Positions 47,746-58,868 of a stretch of 64,000 nt of DNA are shown here, piece by piece. This DNA is from Bryum argenteum (lineage: Eukaryota; Streptophyta; Bryopsida; Bryales; Bryaceae). Positions within the stretch are counted from its first letter, which is position 1. Each line of letters begins with the position of its first letter. Below the pieces are notes generated by a model that was given only the letters and a program-made list of their open reading frames with translations, was not told where the DNA came from and did no database searches. Location of the stretch: NCBI GenBank assembly GCA_037043015.1, contig CM073331.1, positions 124,001-188,000 on the forward strand, written 5' to 3'. The position numbers and the translations under genes were made by a program.

Positions 47746-48867
47746 CTCTTCAGGTACTATCCCGCATCAGAAGCTCGATACAACACCAATTCGATTCTTA
47801 ATTAGCTGCAACCAGCCGCCCTGCAACGAGAATCTATCTGCTGCATAACCACGCAACTCATGAGCTTCATCAACCCTAAACACTTCCCAAAAGCGAACAC
47901 CTCCCTCCGTCAAAAACTTACTATTACAAACAGCAGCTACCAGGACAAGACTCGCGTACCCCAGATTCACATTCAACAAACGGACCATCGAATCGAATGT
48001 CGTCTTGTAACCGAATCGCTGCTAATCGCAATCAAGTTGAAGTGAGAAAATCCCGCATATGAGTTCAATTCGCTCCTGAACCTAATCAAGTTGCGAGTAA
48101 ATAACCAATGTGACCTCCGCAAACTCTTTCTCCTGTATTGACGAGGGACCCAGTCACCCACTATCGGCGACAATGCAGAACCCAGTTGAAGCAGAAGCAA
48201 AAGGCAGTTCGAGCACGCTCCTGCATTGAGGGTGGCGCGCAATACATACAAGCGAGAGCTGCAGCTACAGTTGTAGACAGCAAAGAAAACGCGGAGTGAT
48301 TGAGGGAGTACCTGAAGCATGCGGTGTATCGTTCTGGAATCTCGATTGCAGCAATAGCAGCTGGAGCAAGCTAAGATTGTGATTGAGATTGACATATTGA
48401 CGACTGCCACAAAAAATCAGGAACAATAGTAGGTGACGATCAATGGCTGTTGGGGCAGCGCCAAGTGCGCGGAGTAGCTCGATTGACAGCCTAATAGAGA
48501 GGTCAGATTCGGTCCATGTCGGATCATTTACGGGGTTTTGTCGTTGCGTTGGCATGTCCACATCGGATTAATCAAGGGTTTTGTCGTTGAGTTGGCATGA
48601 TTGGGCGGCCGAACTTGAGGCAAATCAGGTACGTTCTTTTCTCGTCCCTTTTAATTAAAGACAAATCAAGGAGTTTAGCCCTGTTTGCATGGGGGGAAAC
48701 CCAAGACAATACAGAATCCATTGGTTCTACTTTCTAAAAACAAGCCTCTCTATGGTGCTCATTGCAACGAAATTCAGGATCTATCCTTTCTGATCGGTGC
48801 AAACTTCGAAGAAAAAGCCTCTGTTTTGGTGCAGGTTTCGACATCGGCCTTGGCCGAGATTGTGAAA
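47746..48867. other. Upstream region of the channel gene
   Basis: A Pro/Ser-poor, GC-balanced stretch to about 48560, then AT-rich DNA. A repeated GGGGTTTTGTCGTTG and GGGTTTTGTCGTTGAG pair near 48534 and 48579 marks a short direct duplication of ~45 bases. Probable 5' UTR and promoter of the minus-strand channel; no gene is called. Confidence 0.4.
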
Positions 48868-49630
48868 AGGTAAGGCAAGGTCAGTCTAGTCGCTACAGTT
48901 GTTGATCGTCTGAAGTGAAATCTGTTGTTAGAGAGTTCTTAAAAAGTATTGAAATTAAAATTTTTTCCAAAAAAAACTTTATGTTAACCGCGTAATTTCA
49001 ACAATTATGAACCAAAATAAGCTTTCAGCCTTCAAAATGGCTTTGAAAAACTTACTACAGTATGTGGAGTTAGAGTAGGAAGTGTGTATATACAATCCCA
49101 GGACGTTTGGGACTTAAGGTGAAGGTGGGGGGTGGATGGCTAGACCAAGTGGCTTGCGCTTGTGGGCATGAGGTACATGGTTCGATTCTTGTTGCGGCTT
49201 CTCCGGAACATTGATTTTTTGTCGGCCAAACAAGAAATAATTGTTCCGGAGAAGCTTTTTAAGAAAAAATACCGCCACCTAAGCCGCCATGTCATTTTTT
49301 CATCCATGACGAAAGTTCATCACCTTTTACTTCTTTATCAATTGTAAACACCCAACGGTCAAGAATGACATTTTGGGCCAATCACAATGGAGAAGCACCA
49401 TTTTTTTCCTTGACCGGTGGACTTCTCCACCGTAGTGTAAACCGGCCTTAAGGTACTGTAAGGTAAGGCGGGGTCAGTCTAGTCGCTACAATTGTTGATC
49501 TTATGGAGCGAAAATCTTTTGTAGTATTGTTATAGAGTTGTTAGATAAGTATCAAAAAAGTTTTAGAATTTTCTCCAAAAAAAACTTAAAGTTAATTGCC
49601 TAATATCAACAATTATGAACAAAAATTTAC
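48868..49630. repeat. Direct repeats flanking a tRNA-like/SINE segment
   Basis: About 170 bases from AAGGTAAGGC at 48867 recur directly at about 49461 (shared GTCAGTCTAGTCGCTACA and TCAACAATTATGAAC). Between them, 49133-49190 resembles a tRNA-derived promoter: A-box-like TGGCTAGACCAAGTGG and B-box-like GGTTCGATTCT. A short inverted pair, CTTCTCCGGAACA and TGTTCCGGAGAAG, follows. Either a SINE inserted into a duplicated segment or a small terminal-repeat retroelement would fit. Confidence 0.5.
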
Positions 49631-50530
49631 CTATAAGAATAAAATATGTGCACTCAATCAAAGTAATATCTGGTGTTAAGTTTAAAAATTGCAATGAGAA
49701 TATGAAGATATAGTTCTTTGGTGAGATTCACATACAATTGCTCATCTACTTTGGAAAATTGCGAGGAAGTGAGTAAATTTATAAATTGGTCTTTTAAATT
49801 TTAATGATGTATGTAGTTATGCATGTTTGGAGTTTATGATATTTCACTTCGAGTAATTGGTCACCTCCAAAGTCATGTGTTTTTCCAAGTTACTCGAAGA
49901 TGAGGAGTGCCAAATTGATGGACTCGTGTCTAACTTCTCTTGTCATGATGTTAGTGCTTGATCAAGCATCAAACTAGCTAGATGGTTGTATTCATTAAAT
50001 CGATAATTTTTCAAGTCTCATTTTAGTTTGATATTGTTGCAAGCAGAGGAGGAATAAAGGCAAAACACAACAAAATACTATGTGCTCAAAGCAGGAATAA
50101 AGGCAAAAACACAACAAAATACTATGTGCACAAAGCAAGAATAAAGGCAAAACACAACAAATTACTATGTGCACAAAGCAGCATCATAAGACCCAAGAAC
50201 CTCATCTTGTATTGATTTAAGTAATATGCCCTTCTAGGAGTTTAAAGCGCCCATTATTAAGGAGGTGCCTGAAAACAAGCAGAGGACTTTGGAAACAATC
50301 CAAACTTTACATTCGCATGAAAAGTCAATTTCAAGCTCATTTGAATTTACAACATGGAGGTTTATTATGTAACACAACTTACAAAGAAAACCATACTCGA
50401 CGTTCACTAGGAAAGCTTGTAAGTGAATTAATATGGGTAAAAAATTACAACTCAACAAAATTGTTTGTTCAACATAGTTGAACAAGTGAACGTAGAGCCC
50501 AATTTAGGCTTTTTCTACAAGAACAAAAAA
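49631..50530. other. AT-rich spacer with a 42-base tandem triplication
   Basis: Three copies of GGAATAAAGGCAAAACACAA-type 42-base units ending ACTATGTGCACAAAGCA lie at about 50050-50180. The remainder is AT-rich, with the 3' UTR of the following minus-strand gene at the end. Confidence 0.55.
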
Positions 50531-53500
50531 TCATGTAACATGAGGCTCCATGCAATCATTTGAGCCGCCGAGAATTTGAGCCTCTAATTCACGAGCGAGC
50601 TCCCGTTCTCGACCCAACACAACAGACATGTGACCAGCCCCGGGTATTCTCGCCAACGTGACATTTGGGAATTTCCTCATCAAGGCAACCCCGCATTCCA
50701 CGGAGCATGTAGCATCGTCCTCTCCGTGGATGACATGCACATGACAGCCGGCTTTCGCAAGCTTGGCCATGGAGTGCTCCATCACAAAAGGCCCCGCGCA
50801 TATCGTGTTGTGGAACATCTTGAATGCCGAGTGATGGCTATGTTGCATATAATCGTGCACAAACGAGGGCGGCATGCTGCACACAAACACACACAAACAT
50901 CAAATAAGATCACACACCAATCACAAGGGTATGAACCCGAAGATTTCCTTGTTGCAAGACGGTCTACGTCACAAAATTTGACCTTCCTTTAGATTAAGCT
51001 CAAAAACTCTCAATCTAAGCATTATTTATAAGATTCAACCGTAAGATCTCAAAGTTCCCTTGACATTCTTCTCACATACCAAATTTGGACCATTCATTCT
51101 TTCTCATTTGTGAGATTATAATGATCAAAGTTAGCTGAGTTTTCTCCTGCGGGAGCCTCCAAAACCCGTCTTGGGTTTTAAGGAAAATTAGGGGTTAAGA
51201 AATGGTCAAGAGAAGTTCCAAACCTATATCCAAAAACCAAAAAATCCCATTTTGTGTAGTTCCAAGAAAAAATTTAGGTGTTGATTAACGTTGGTGGAGA
51301 AAGACTTGATTCAAGCATGCTAAAGAACTCGGTGTTTTCTAAGCAAAATAACGCTCCACTCTACCAATGGCTCATAAAGGACGTTATTTTGCTTATGTTC
51401 TTCCATAATATACAATATTCTTTAATAATTGAAGTATTCATCAATGAAGGACCTATAACTTCAAGCCTGAGTTGTTCTCCTATGCGTACATAGTAAATAA
51501 AATAGAGCACATGATAGTTATACCGGACGTTATTTTGCTTATGTTCTTCCACAATATACAATATTTTTTTAATAATCGAATTATTCATCAATGAAGGACC
51601 TGTAATTTCAAGCCTAAGTTGTTCTCTTATGCATACATAGTAAATAAATAGAGCACATAATAGTTTATAATCTGATTGGTATGCACCTGCTGCCGCAGAG
51701 TCGGGCGAAGAAGGTCATGAGCGGGATCCAAAAGCGGTGATGCTTGCAGAAGACGAGGCACACAACTCGCCCAAGATGCTCGTACCACGACATGAGCGCA
51801 TGCACGAATGCGAAAAACGGCCACACCTTCTGTGGCGCCACATTGCTCAACACGTATGACGATGGCGGTACGCCTGGCCGAGTCGGAAAATACAGCTGCA
51901 AAAACACAACAAAACAACATGCTTTTAGTTTTCATGGTCTTTCATCATCCTCCTAGGCTTTGTTAACGGAAAAAAACAAAAAAATGCCTCTATCAGAACC
52001 TCATGTATCCAAGGAGTCGGAAAATAAAGTTGCATAACACAACAAAACAACATGTTTTTTGTTTTCATGGTCATTTATTATCCTTCTTTGACTTTGTTAA
52101 TGGAAAAAAATTGCCTCTATCAGAACCATGGAATTCAGTCATCATCACCACTTCCCAACGTTTCTCTTTGATAAACGCCTCAAATACCGACTGTCTGAAA
52201 AGTTTGACTGTAACAGAAATTCATGTATTTGGATATCAGAACTCATTGTTTCCTTTCTGATAAATGCCTTATCTACTACTAACGGATTACTACAGAAAGG
52301 AAAGATGATGGATTTTGGAGTAAAGAAACGGAAATCATTGAAGGTTATGTTGTTTGATGAGATTTTGCCTCTCCACATAAGAAAGCTCCACAACAGGAAT
52401 TTTCGTATTCAAGAATGAACACCTCTTTCCAATGCGTCTCTTTGCAAAAGTCATCTTACATTGAAGTGACATTTTATGAGTGGATTTTAGAGTGAAAAAT
52501 GAAGGAAAACTAGCTTATGACAAGACTGAGCAGATGAAAAACGAAACCAATATGAACTTAAAATGGAATCTAATGCAATGAAAATGAGATTCTTGTTATT
52601 TACTTTCCTCCTGGCAAATCGTTGTTTTGTAAATGCAACAATCAGTGTATGAATAGTGAGAATTGAGGTTCGTACCGGGGCAAGCATGGTGATGGATTGC
52701 ACTGCAGATGGATTATTGCCGGCCAAGGCTACCGCAATAGTGCAGCCCATGGAATGAGCCACCAGATGGAAGCTCCGAATGCCATACTTCTCCAACACGG
52801 ACCTGAAAATTCAAAAATAACAACCATATTCATATTTAAAAACCTCAGATTGAATGGACAGGGAGTATCAGCATTTAGTTACAAGTTGGGTCGGTTGATT
52901 TTGAGATTGATTTTGACAGTTTCCAAGTGAAATAGAAAAGTTCCCAAATTATGCTATATTTCTCCTGACTTGAAACAACAATTGACTGTGCTTGTTTCGT
53001 TTCATATGATAAAAAAGTCAGTTTTTGTTTGAGGAGCAGAAAACGAGGTGTGTGCACACCTTCGGATCATTTCCACATGCTCGGCGTTGGTGTACAAGGA
53101 GTCGTCGGGGCGGGGGCTTTTACCGAACCCAAGAACATCGATAGCGAACAAGCGATACGACGACCGGAGTTCTTTCGACAAATGGGGAAGCACTGTGTCC
53201 ACCCAGAAGGATGAGGAGGAGAGGAAGCCATGAATGAATATCACATTCTGCACCGCTGCTGCTGCCGAGCTACTGTCGGTACTGAAATCTGCACCCACAA
53301 ACTCTCATCTCTTTTAGGAAACAAAAAAACAAATGCTCTGTCATCACTTCCACATTTCAAGTCTTAATTTGAAGTTTCATCAATTGACTACTACAAACTC
53401 AAATTGCTCAAACAATGAAAACCTCATCCTCAACATTACGTGTGTGCCATTTTGACATGAGTCACATGTAACGAGATTCTCACTTTTACACTAAAATAAG

Positions 53501-54726
53501 AACAGAAGAAGAGAAACTTCAACCTATTTAGAGGCTGATGTGAATAGAGTGTTTGTTCACTAAACTAAGAACAGAAGAAGCAAAACTTCAACCTATTTAG
53601 AGGCTGATGTGAATAGAGTGTTTGTTAACTAAACTAAGAACAGAAGAAGAGAAACTTCAACCTATTTAGAGGTTGATGTGAATAGAGTGTTCGTTCGACC
53701 TATCCTTGGATGTATGCCTGGAGGTCATCGAACCAATGGTGGACTACTAATCCCTATAAGGGTGAACACTATGCTAGTTCCTAACTAGCCACTAGTACCT
53801 TGAAGATACGTGACATAACTAAACTGCATAATCTATAGTGGTGCTCTTACCTCTACTCACTCTCTACTGCAACACATATCAGTTTCTTTAGCAACTTCGA
53901 AACATGTTCCTTTCTTTCATCAATTTTCACTCTAGAGCCTACCAATTCTTCTTGTATTCTAAAGTGTGAGTGGGGTTTTCTATTCCAAGTTGATTCAAAT
54001 TGATTCACTCTTGCCAATTCTTCTTGTATTCTAAAGTGTGAGTGGGGTTTTCTATTCCAAGTCGATTCAAATTGATTCACTGTTGCCAATCAGATTCATA
54101 GAATACTGTTCCTTCATGTACTAAATACTAGACTCCACAATCTTTCTATTTCTCCGGAATCCACTTTTCCTTCTTTTTACAAAAACTAAAGACTCCGTCA
54201 TCTTTCATTCATTTCACGGTCCACTTTCTTTTCATCTTAGAGTGCCATTTTTCAATACAATTCGCCGGGTCAACAAAGCTGAGGTTCGAAGAAAGACTGA
54301 AAAAGTGGTATGCGCACCTTGGCAATCGGCGTGGACGTAAAGAAGCGGCTCCCGAGTGATCCAAGCAGTGCAAGTCTCGCAAGAACAATCCGACCAACAA
54401 CTCCGCTGCTTCTTCTTCTTCTTACTCATATTAACAAACTGTTGTTGCTGGTGAGCCTCCTCCTTGTTTTGTTTCTTCTTCTGCCGCTTCCATCTCATGC
54501 GACGATCGTAGAGAGTGTGACTCGGGTTCGCCCAAAACTCCTCGTTCCCAGTGTAACTCCCGATAGCGTGCGCCTCGTTGGGAGAGTGACAATGGCAGGG
54601 CGGTGGGGAACCGTTGTTCTTGTCCAAATGCCAATCGAGGAACCGAAACACCGGACACAGTAACGCGTCCAAAGAGTCGCAGATTGCGAATACTATCGCT
54701 TGCAGCACCCAGCTCAAGTACTCCAT
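50531..54726 (-). CDS. BDG: BODYGUARD-like alpha/beta hydrolase (copy A)
   Basis: Five exons in phase: 54726-54318, 53288-53060, 52802-52676, 51895-51687 and 50876-50531, giving 439 residues. A hydrophobic N-terminus (about 4-30) precedes the family tag CWSDCSCETCTAW. The hydrolase fold shows IFIHGFLSSSS (oxyanion loop, about 153-163), VAHSMG with nucleophile Ser230, HGEDD with a candidate acid at 378 or 379, and GAGHMS with His407. The lid region carries WPFFAFVHALMSWYEHLGRV. BODYGUARD proteins of seed plants act at the epidermal wall in cuticle formation; a similar surface-lipid role here is inference. All introns match those of copy B in position and phase, proving a tandem duplication. 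Introns 1 and 4 are swollen by repeats. Confidence 0.92.
50932..51198. mobile_element. Family A miniature element in intron 4 of hydrolase copy A
   Basis: The left end is degenerate (TGAACCCGAAGATTTCC); the right end reads TTAGGGGTTAA, with TTAA at 51195-51198. The interior is colinear with the 13694 copy: CTCAATCTAAGCATT, AAGATTCAACCGTAAGATCT, GAGATTATAATGATCAAAGTT. It lies inside the intron, well clear of both splice sites. Confidence 0.65.
51379..51670. repeat. Tandem duplication in intron 4 of hydrolase copy A
   Basis: Two ~146-base units, each from GGACGTTATTTTGCTTATGT to TAAATA-AATAGAGCACAT-A, are head to tail and very similar, indicating a recent event. Confidence 0.85.
53492..53697. 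repeat. Three-copy ~70-base tandem repeat
   Basis: Units starting AAGAACAGAAGAAG and ending GATGTGAATAGAGTGTT occur three times in intron 1 of hydrolase copy A, immediately before a SINE remnant. Confidence 0.85.
53690..53830 (-). mobile_element. Diverged SINE remnant (reverse)
   Basis: GTGTTCGTTCGACC, CACTATGCTAGTTCCTAACTA and TAGTACCTTGAAGATACGTGACATA (in pieces under 20 bases: TAGTACCTTGAAGATACGTG) match the reverse complement of the SINE 3' half. The tRNA-like head is absent. Confidence 0.55.
53942..54087. repeat. Two-copy ~72-base tandem repeat
   Basis: CCAATTCTTCTTGTATTCTA begins both units; the second differs by only a few bases. It lies in intron 1 of hydrolase copy A. Confidence 0.85.
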
Positions 54727-55000
54727 TCCCCAAGACGACGACGGAGTTTACCAATGCTGATAGCAAATCTACTACGGGGGGAGGTTCGAGAGATTTTCTT
54801 TGGATGCTAAGAAAGGAAAAGATTGAATTCTCAACCACGGTAGTCTAGTCTGATGTTGGGAGTGGTGACAATCTAAGAGCTCGCTCCATTCACGAGGCGG
54901 AACAGAGAGAACGATGCCGAGGGGGATTTTGAAAAATTTAGTGGGATTTAAATGAGAGGAATCGAGATATCATCATTGCGGGAAGGACGGCGTTGGGAGG
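54727..55000. other. Upstream region of hydrolase copy A
   Basis: Probable 5' UTR and core promoter of the minus-strand gene. It is bounded by a family B element that starts only 276 bases upstream of the ATG. Confidence 0.4.
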
Positions 55001-55392
55001 TAAGGTAGAATGCCCTTAAACCGTTCGGCCCCCTGAAGCGCATGCTAGACTGCCTGTTAAACCGCCCATGGCCTGGACCTTTTTGCACCCACGGCAAAAA
55101 AGAATATTCTGAAATCTGAGGGTTCATAGTGACTTGATCTGGAATCTTTTTGCACGGTTTTTGCTACATGCGTGACCCGCCACAAAGGAGAGTCTACTGA
55201 GCGGTTTAAGGTCATGTACACTTTTGACTTCAAAATTTTGTGGTAAATTCATCTTTTGCTATTTAATTCTGGAAATTTTTGCATTCACTCTCCCTCTTGT
55301 TTCTCCTTCGAAGAAAAATTACAAACAATACACACGATGTCCACAACCATGCTGAATCTCTTATTTGAGCGGTTTAAGGGCATTCTACCTTA
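55001..55392. mobile_element. Family B element (AGGTAGAATG ends, TA target)
   Basis: Terminal repeats AGGTAGAATGCCCTTAAACC and the exact reverse complement bound 388 bases, with TA on both sides (55001-55002 and 55391-55392). An internal partial copy of the end, GAGCGGTTTAAGG, lies near 55199. It is related to the 26253 element but shorter and divergent inside. Confidence 0.8.
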
Positions 55393-55680
55393 GTGATAGT
55401 GTGGGCAGCAGGTGTCGGGTGGCGGGACGGGTGACGTGTCAGCTGAGGTGGCGGAGATGGATTGGTTGGTGGGGTCTATTTGAGTCTAAAAAGCGGGAAA
55501 AGGTGTTACTCAAGGGACTTTTTTTTATTGTTTTTTTTTTGTTTTATTGGACCAATTGAGGTAATATCAATTGAACAATTACATTTGTTGCATAGGAGAT
55601 TGAACCTTTGTTGCACGGATTTGGGTGACGTTTGGCCAATATTGATAGTTGGAATTTGACGTTTACCGTGGTATTCATAA

Positions 55681-55930
55681 GGGTCCCTTTACACTATGAA
55701 CCCAGAGCCATGACTAAGAAAATAAAAATGGAATTTTTGAGTGGCTTGGTCACTCCTGTATTGTAAAGTGGATTTAGATCAGGATAAGTTCAAGCTCAAT
55801 GTTCTAATGTGAATCCCCATCATTCTCTCTTTTACTGTGCCTTGTTTCCTACTTTCTTCTTAAATGATTGAATACTAGCCAATCAATGATTTTTGAGCCT
55901 CATGGTCTTCTTGATTGTAGTTGAGCTATG
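55681..55930. mobile_element. Family C element without SINE insertion
   Basis: It begins GGGTCCCTTTACACTATGAA and continues colinear with 61181-61332 and then 61684-61850 (GAGTGGCTTGGTCACTC, GTAAAGTGGATTTAGA, ACTAGCCAATCAATGA). It therefore shows the uninterrupted state of the copy that carries the 61.3 kb SINE. The right end is not clear. Confidence 0.6.
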
Positions 55931-56836
55931 GCATATCGGCATTTGCTTCAACTCAACAATAATTAAGGAGACCATGAAAACATTATGCAGGTACAACTTA
56001 AAGTGCCGGATGATGATGATATGAAGTAAAGAACCTAAATTGGATGATCATAAAAAACTTCCCGGACCCTGAATCATTTGGTTTAGCCAGGAGTTACTTA
56101 TTTAAGGGCCTGACAAGCCAACTGCGGTGCAGTACGTCAGCGTCAAGGTTGTTGCAGTCCTGCCCACCCTGTGGAGCATTTAGTGAGAAAACCTGATAGG
56201 TATGATCATCTGCAGTTCCCCAGATTTTACTCAAATTTTGCATGTCCAAAGATAAATCTCAACTGAACTACAAATGTAATGAGCCCACGGTAAGCTGCAA
56301 AACGACGGTAGTGTCAGACAATCGCATGCATGCACTGGCATGGAATTCTTCACATTATAGGTTGGTTGGAATGGAAGACGGTAGGTGAAATTAGGATACG
56401 AAGCAAATTAGATATGGATTCTTCATTTATTGCCAATGCTGCAATCTGCGTGATCACCTACTCCCCTCCCCTCCCCCCAAATTGAACTTCTCAAATCTCC
56501 AAGCATCACACAAAAGTACTCACGTTGTAGTTGCGAAGAATAAAGTGTATCAAACTTCATGAACACACAAAAAAGAAGAAACTGCACTTTCATGAAACTG
56601 ACACAAGAAATCATGATGCAAATGATTGTCACTTGTACCACAAGTAACGCCCACCTGACATGCCAAGTGTGCTGCATCCATCGGCATCAACGTTGTCCTT
56701 GTCCATCCGTGCAGCAGCTGGGTAAGTAAACCTTGATGATATGAAAATTAGAACCCGAATTGTTAATGAAAGAATCGTTGAAAAATAATATACAAAGGCT
56801 CAGGTCGCCATGGTGACGAAAACACGAAGCTAATGC
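55931..56836. other. Spacer between tandem hydrolase genes
   Basis: Probable 3' UTR of copy B in its last few hundred bases. No exon, RNA gene or element end is seen. Confidence 0.45.
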
Positions 56837-58868
56837 TTAGTTTCTGAGTATTTCCTCCTCGAGCTCCAGGGCCATGGGTTGCTCCCTTCCAAGTAAAATG
56901 CTCACATGGTTGGCCCCAGGAACTACTGAGAGATGCACATTCGAGTAGCCCTTTTTCAAGTCTAAGCCGCACTGAAGAGGGCACATGTTGTCGTTGTCGC
57001 CATGAATAACCCTGACATGTTTTCCTGCGTTTTGTAGGGCCTTCATACTCCACTCTGTCGTATAAGCACCCGAACATATCGTGTTGTGAAAGAGGTGCCA
57101 GGCTGCGTTGTGCGTATGTTGCATGAAGTCATGGACAAGAAAGTGTGGTACCCTGTAAAGCCAGAACAGTCCCGATGATTAGATCTCATATTTCACCTAC
57201 TATACCGTGAAGTGAAATGACCTTCATCAAGAGAAAATGATGAGTCTTCTAGGCATGTGAGGTTTGAATTACTGACCTCCACCGTAAGATTTTGTTGCAG
57301 GTGAAATGTAAGACGGGCTCCCAGAAGCGGTGATTTTTGCACACGACGAGGCAAACGACACGGCCCAAGTGCTCATACCACGACATTACCGAGGGGCCAA
57401 ATGCTAACACTGGCCAGATCTTCCTCGGTGCCACTTTCTTCAGTAAGTGCGACGAAGGTTGGCTGCCAGAGATAGCTGGATAATAAGGCTGAAAGACGAG
57501 GTGAAGATCCCTTGTCAGTAACGAATCATTCTCAGTTTCTCACGCTTTACAAGATGGACCTCAATCTTCTTCATTGACATCCCTACAGATCCTACCCTTG
57601 TATGATTGCATTGCATTGCATGGCATATTCTTCAAGCTTCCAAACCATGAAAATTGTTTCTAAGGCTGCCTAATCGAAGATATTGACAGTGTATCCTTAC
57701 GGGTGAGATGATTGTCACTGAACGAACAGCAGAGGGATCGTGGCCTGCAAGAGCCAGAGCGATGGTGCAGCCCATAGAATGCGCAACGAGGTGATACTTT
57801 TTAAGTTTGTAACGGTCAATGACAGATCTGCATAAAATCATCGACACAATGTCAAGCATTGTAAACTTCCTGACAATGAGTGACCGCAAGCACTTCATAG
57901 TACGAGCTCGATAACAGGGAGCGAAGCTTACTTTCGAATCATTTGAATGTGATCAGCCATTGAGTAATGACAGTTTGTAGGCTTCGGACTCCGACCGAAC
58001 CCGAGTACATCCACAGCAAAGAGGCGGTGGGTGGACTTCAAGCTATCTGAAAATTCAGGGAACACCGTTTCCGACCACCACGAAGAAGATGATAGAAATC
58101 CATGGATGAATATCACATTGTTTTCAGAATCATCGTCTGCTTCACAACTTGGCGTCTCGGTAGCTGCACACGTTGTAGAGCATTATGAGTTGAGCACACA
58201 ATTGCCTAGAAATGCTCACCCTTCAAGACTTTATCATAGCGTGAAGTAACGACTTCCTCAGCAACTGGAAACAGCAAAAGCACAAGATGCTAACCTTTTC
58301 CCCCCAATCGCACGTAAAGGTCGTCGCGAGAATGCCAAGCTGTGCAAGTGGCGCAACCACAATCGGACCATCGCGACCTAAGCAGTAAAGATTCGGGTGA
58401 TTCCTGCTGGGATATGCTCTGCTTAGTGCTGTTCGATGTCTTCTCCACATTCAGTACCAGCTCCTTGCCAGATTCACAACTCCTCAACAAACTCCTACCA
58501 GGGCTGATGTAATTTTTCAGAGGCTCTATAGGCTCTGAGCTGAGGCTTCGATGCAGAGTGAGCAGGTGCACACGACTCCTTCTTTTCTTGTGTTTCTTGA
58601 CAAGAAGCGTGTTTGAATGTCCTTCCCAATATTCACAATCTACTCCCGAGGCTACCAATTTCTTATTGCCTACTTCGGACGCTTCGTAACAGTAGCAAGA
58701 ATCTTCTCGCCTATCTAAAAACCAATCTAAGCAGGAGAATACTGGGCACAACACCTGGTCCACAATGTCGAAAATTCCGAAAACAATAAAACTCAAAGCA
58801 TGGATCGAAACACTTGTCAGGAGGGCTTTCGCACTGCGAAGCACGCGGGAGACCAACTCCAGGCCCAT
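56837..58868 (-). CDS. BDG: BODYGUARD-like alpha/beta hydrolase (copy B)
   Basis: Five exons in phase: 58868-58295, 58163-57932, 57827-57701, 57488-57277 and 57152-56837, giving 486 residues, close to the usual length of the family. A hydrophobic N-terminus (about 15-45) precedes the family tag RWSDCGCATCTAW. The hydrolase core shows IFIHGFLSSSSWW (about 209-221), VAHSMG with Ser286, HGDND with Asp434 or 436, and GANHVS with His464. Exon 3 is 127 bases in both copies. This copy has short introns and a longer Ser/Lys-rich linker before the tag, so it is probably closer to the ancestral form. The likely role is wall- or cuticle-associated lipid chemistry, inferred from the family. Confidence 0.93.

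Noticed and set aside
50050..50180. Regularly spaced 42-base repeats resembling a CRISPR array
   Set aside because: Contiguous tandem units without unique spacers, in a plant genome; an ordinary minisatellite.
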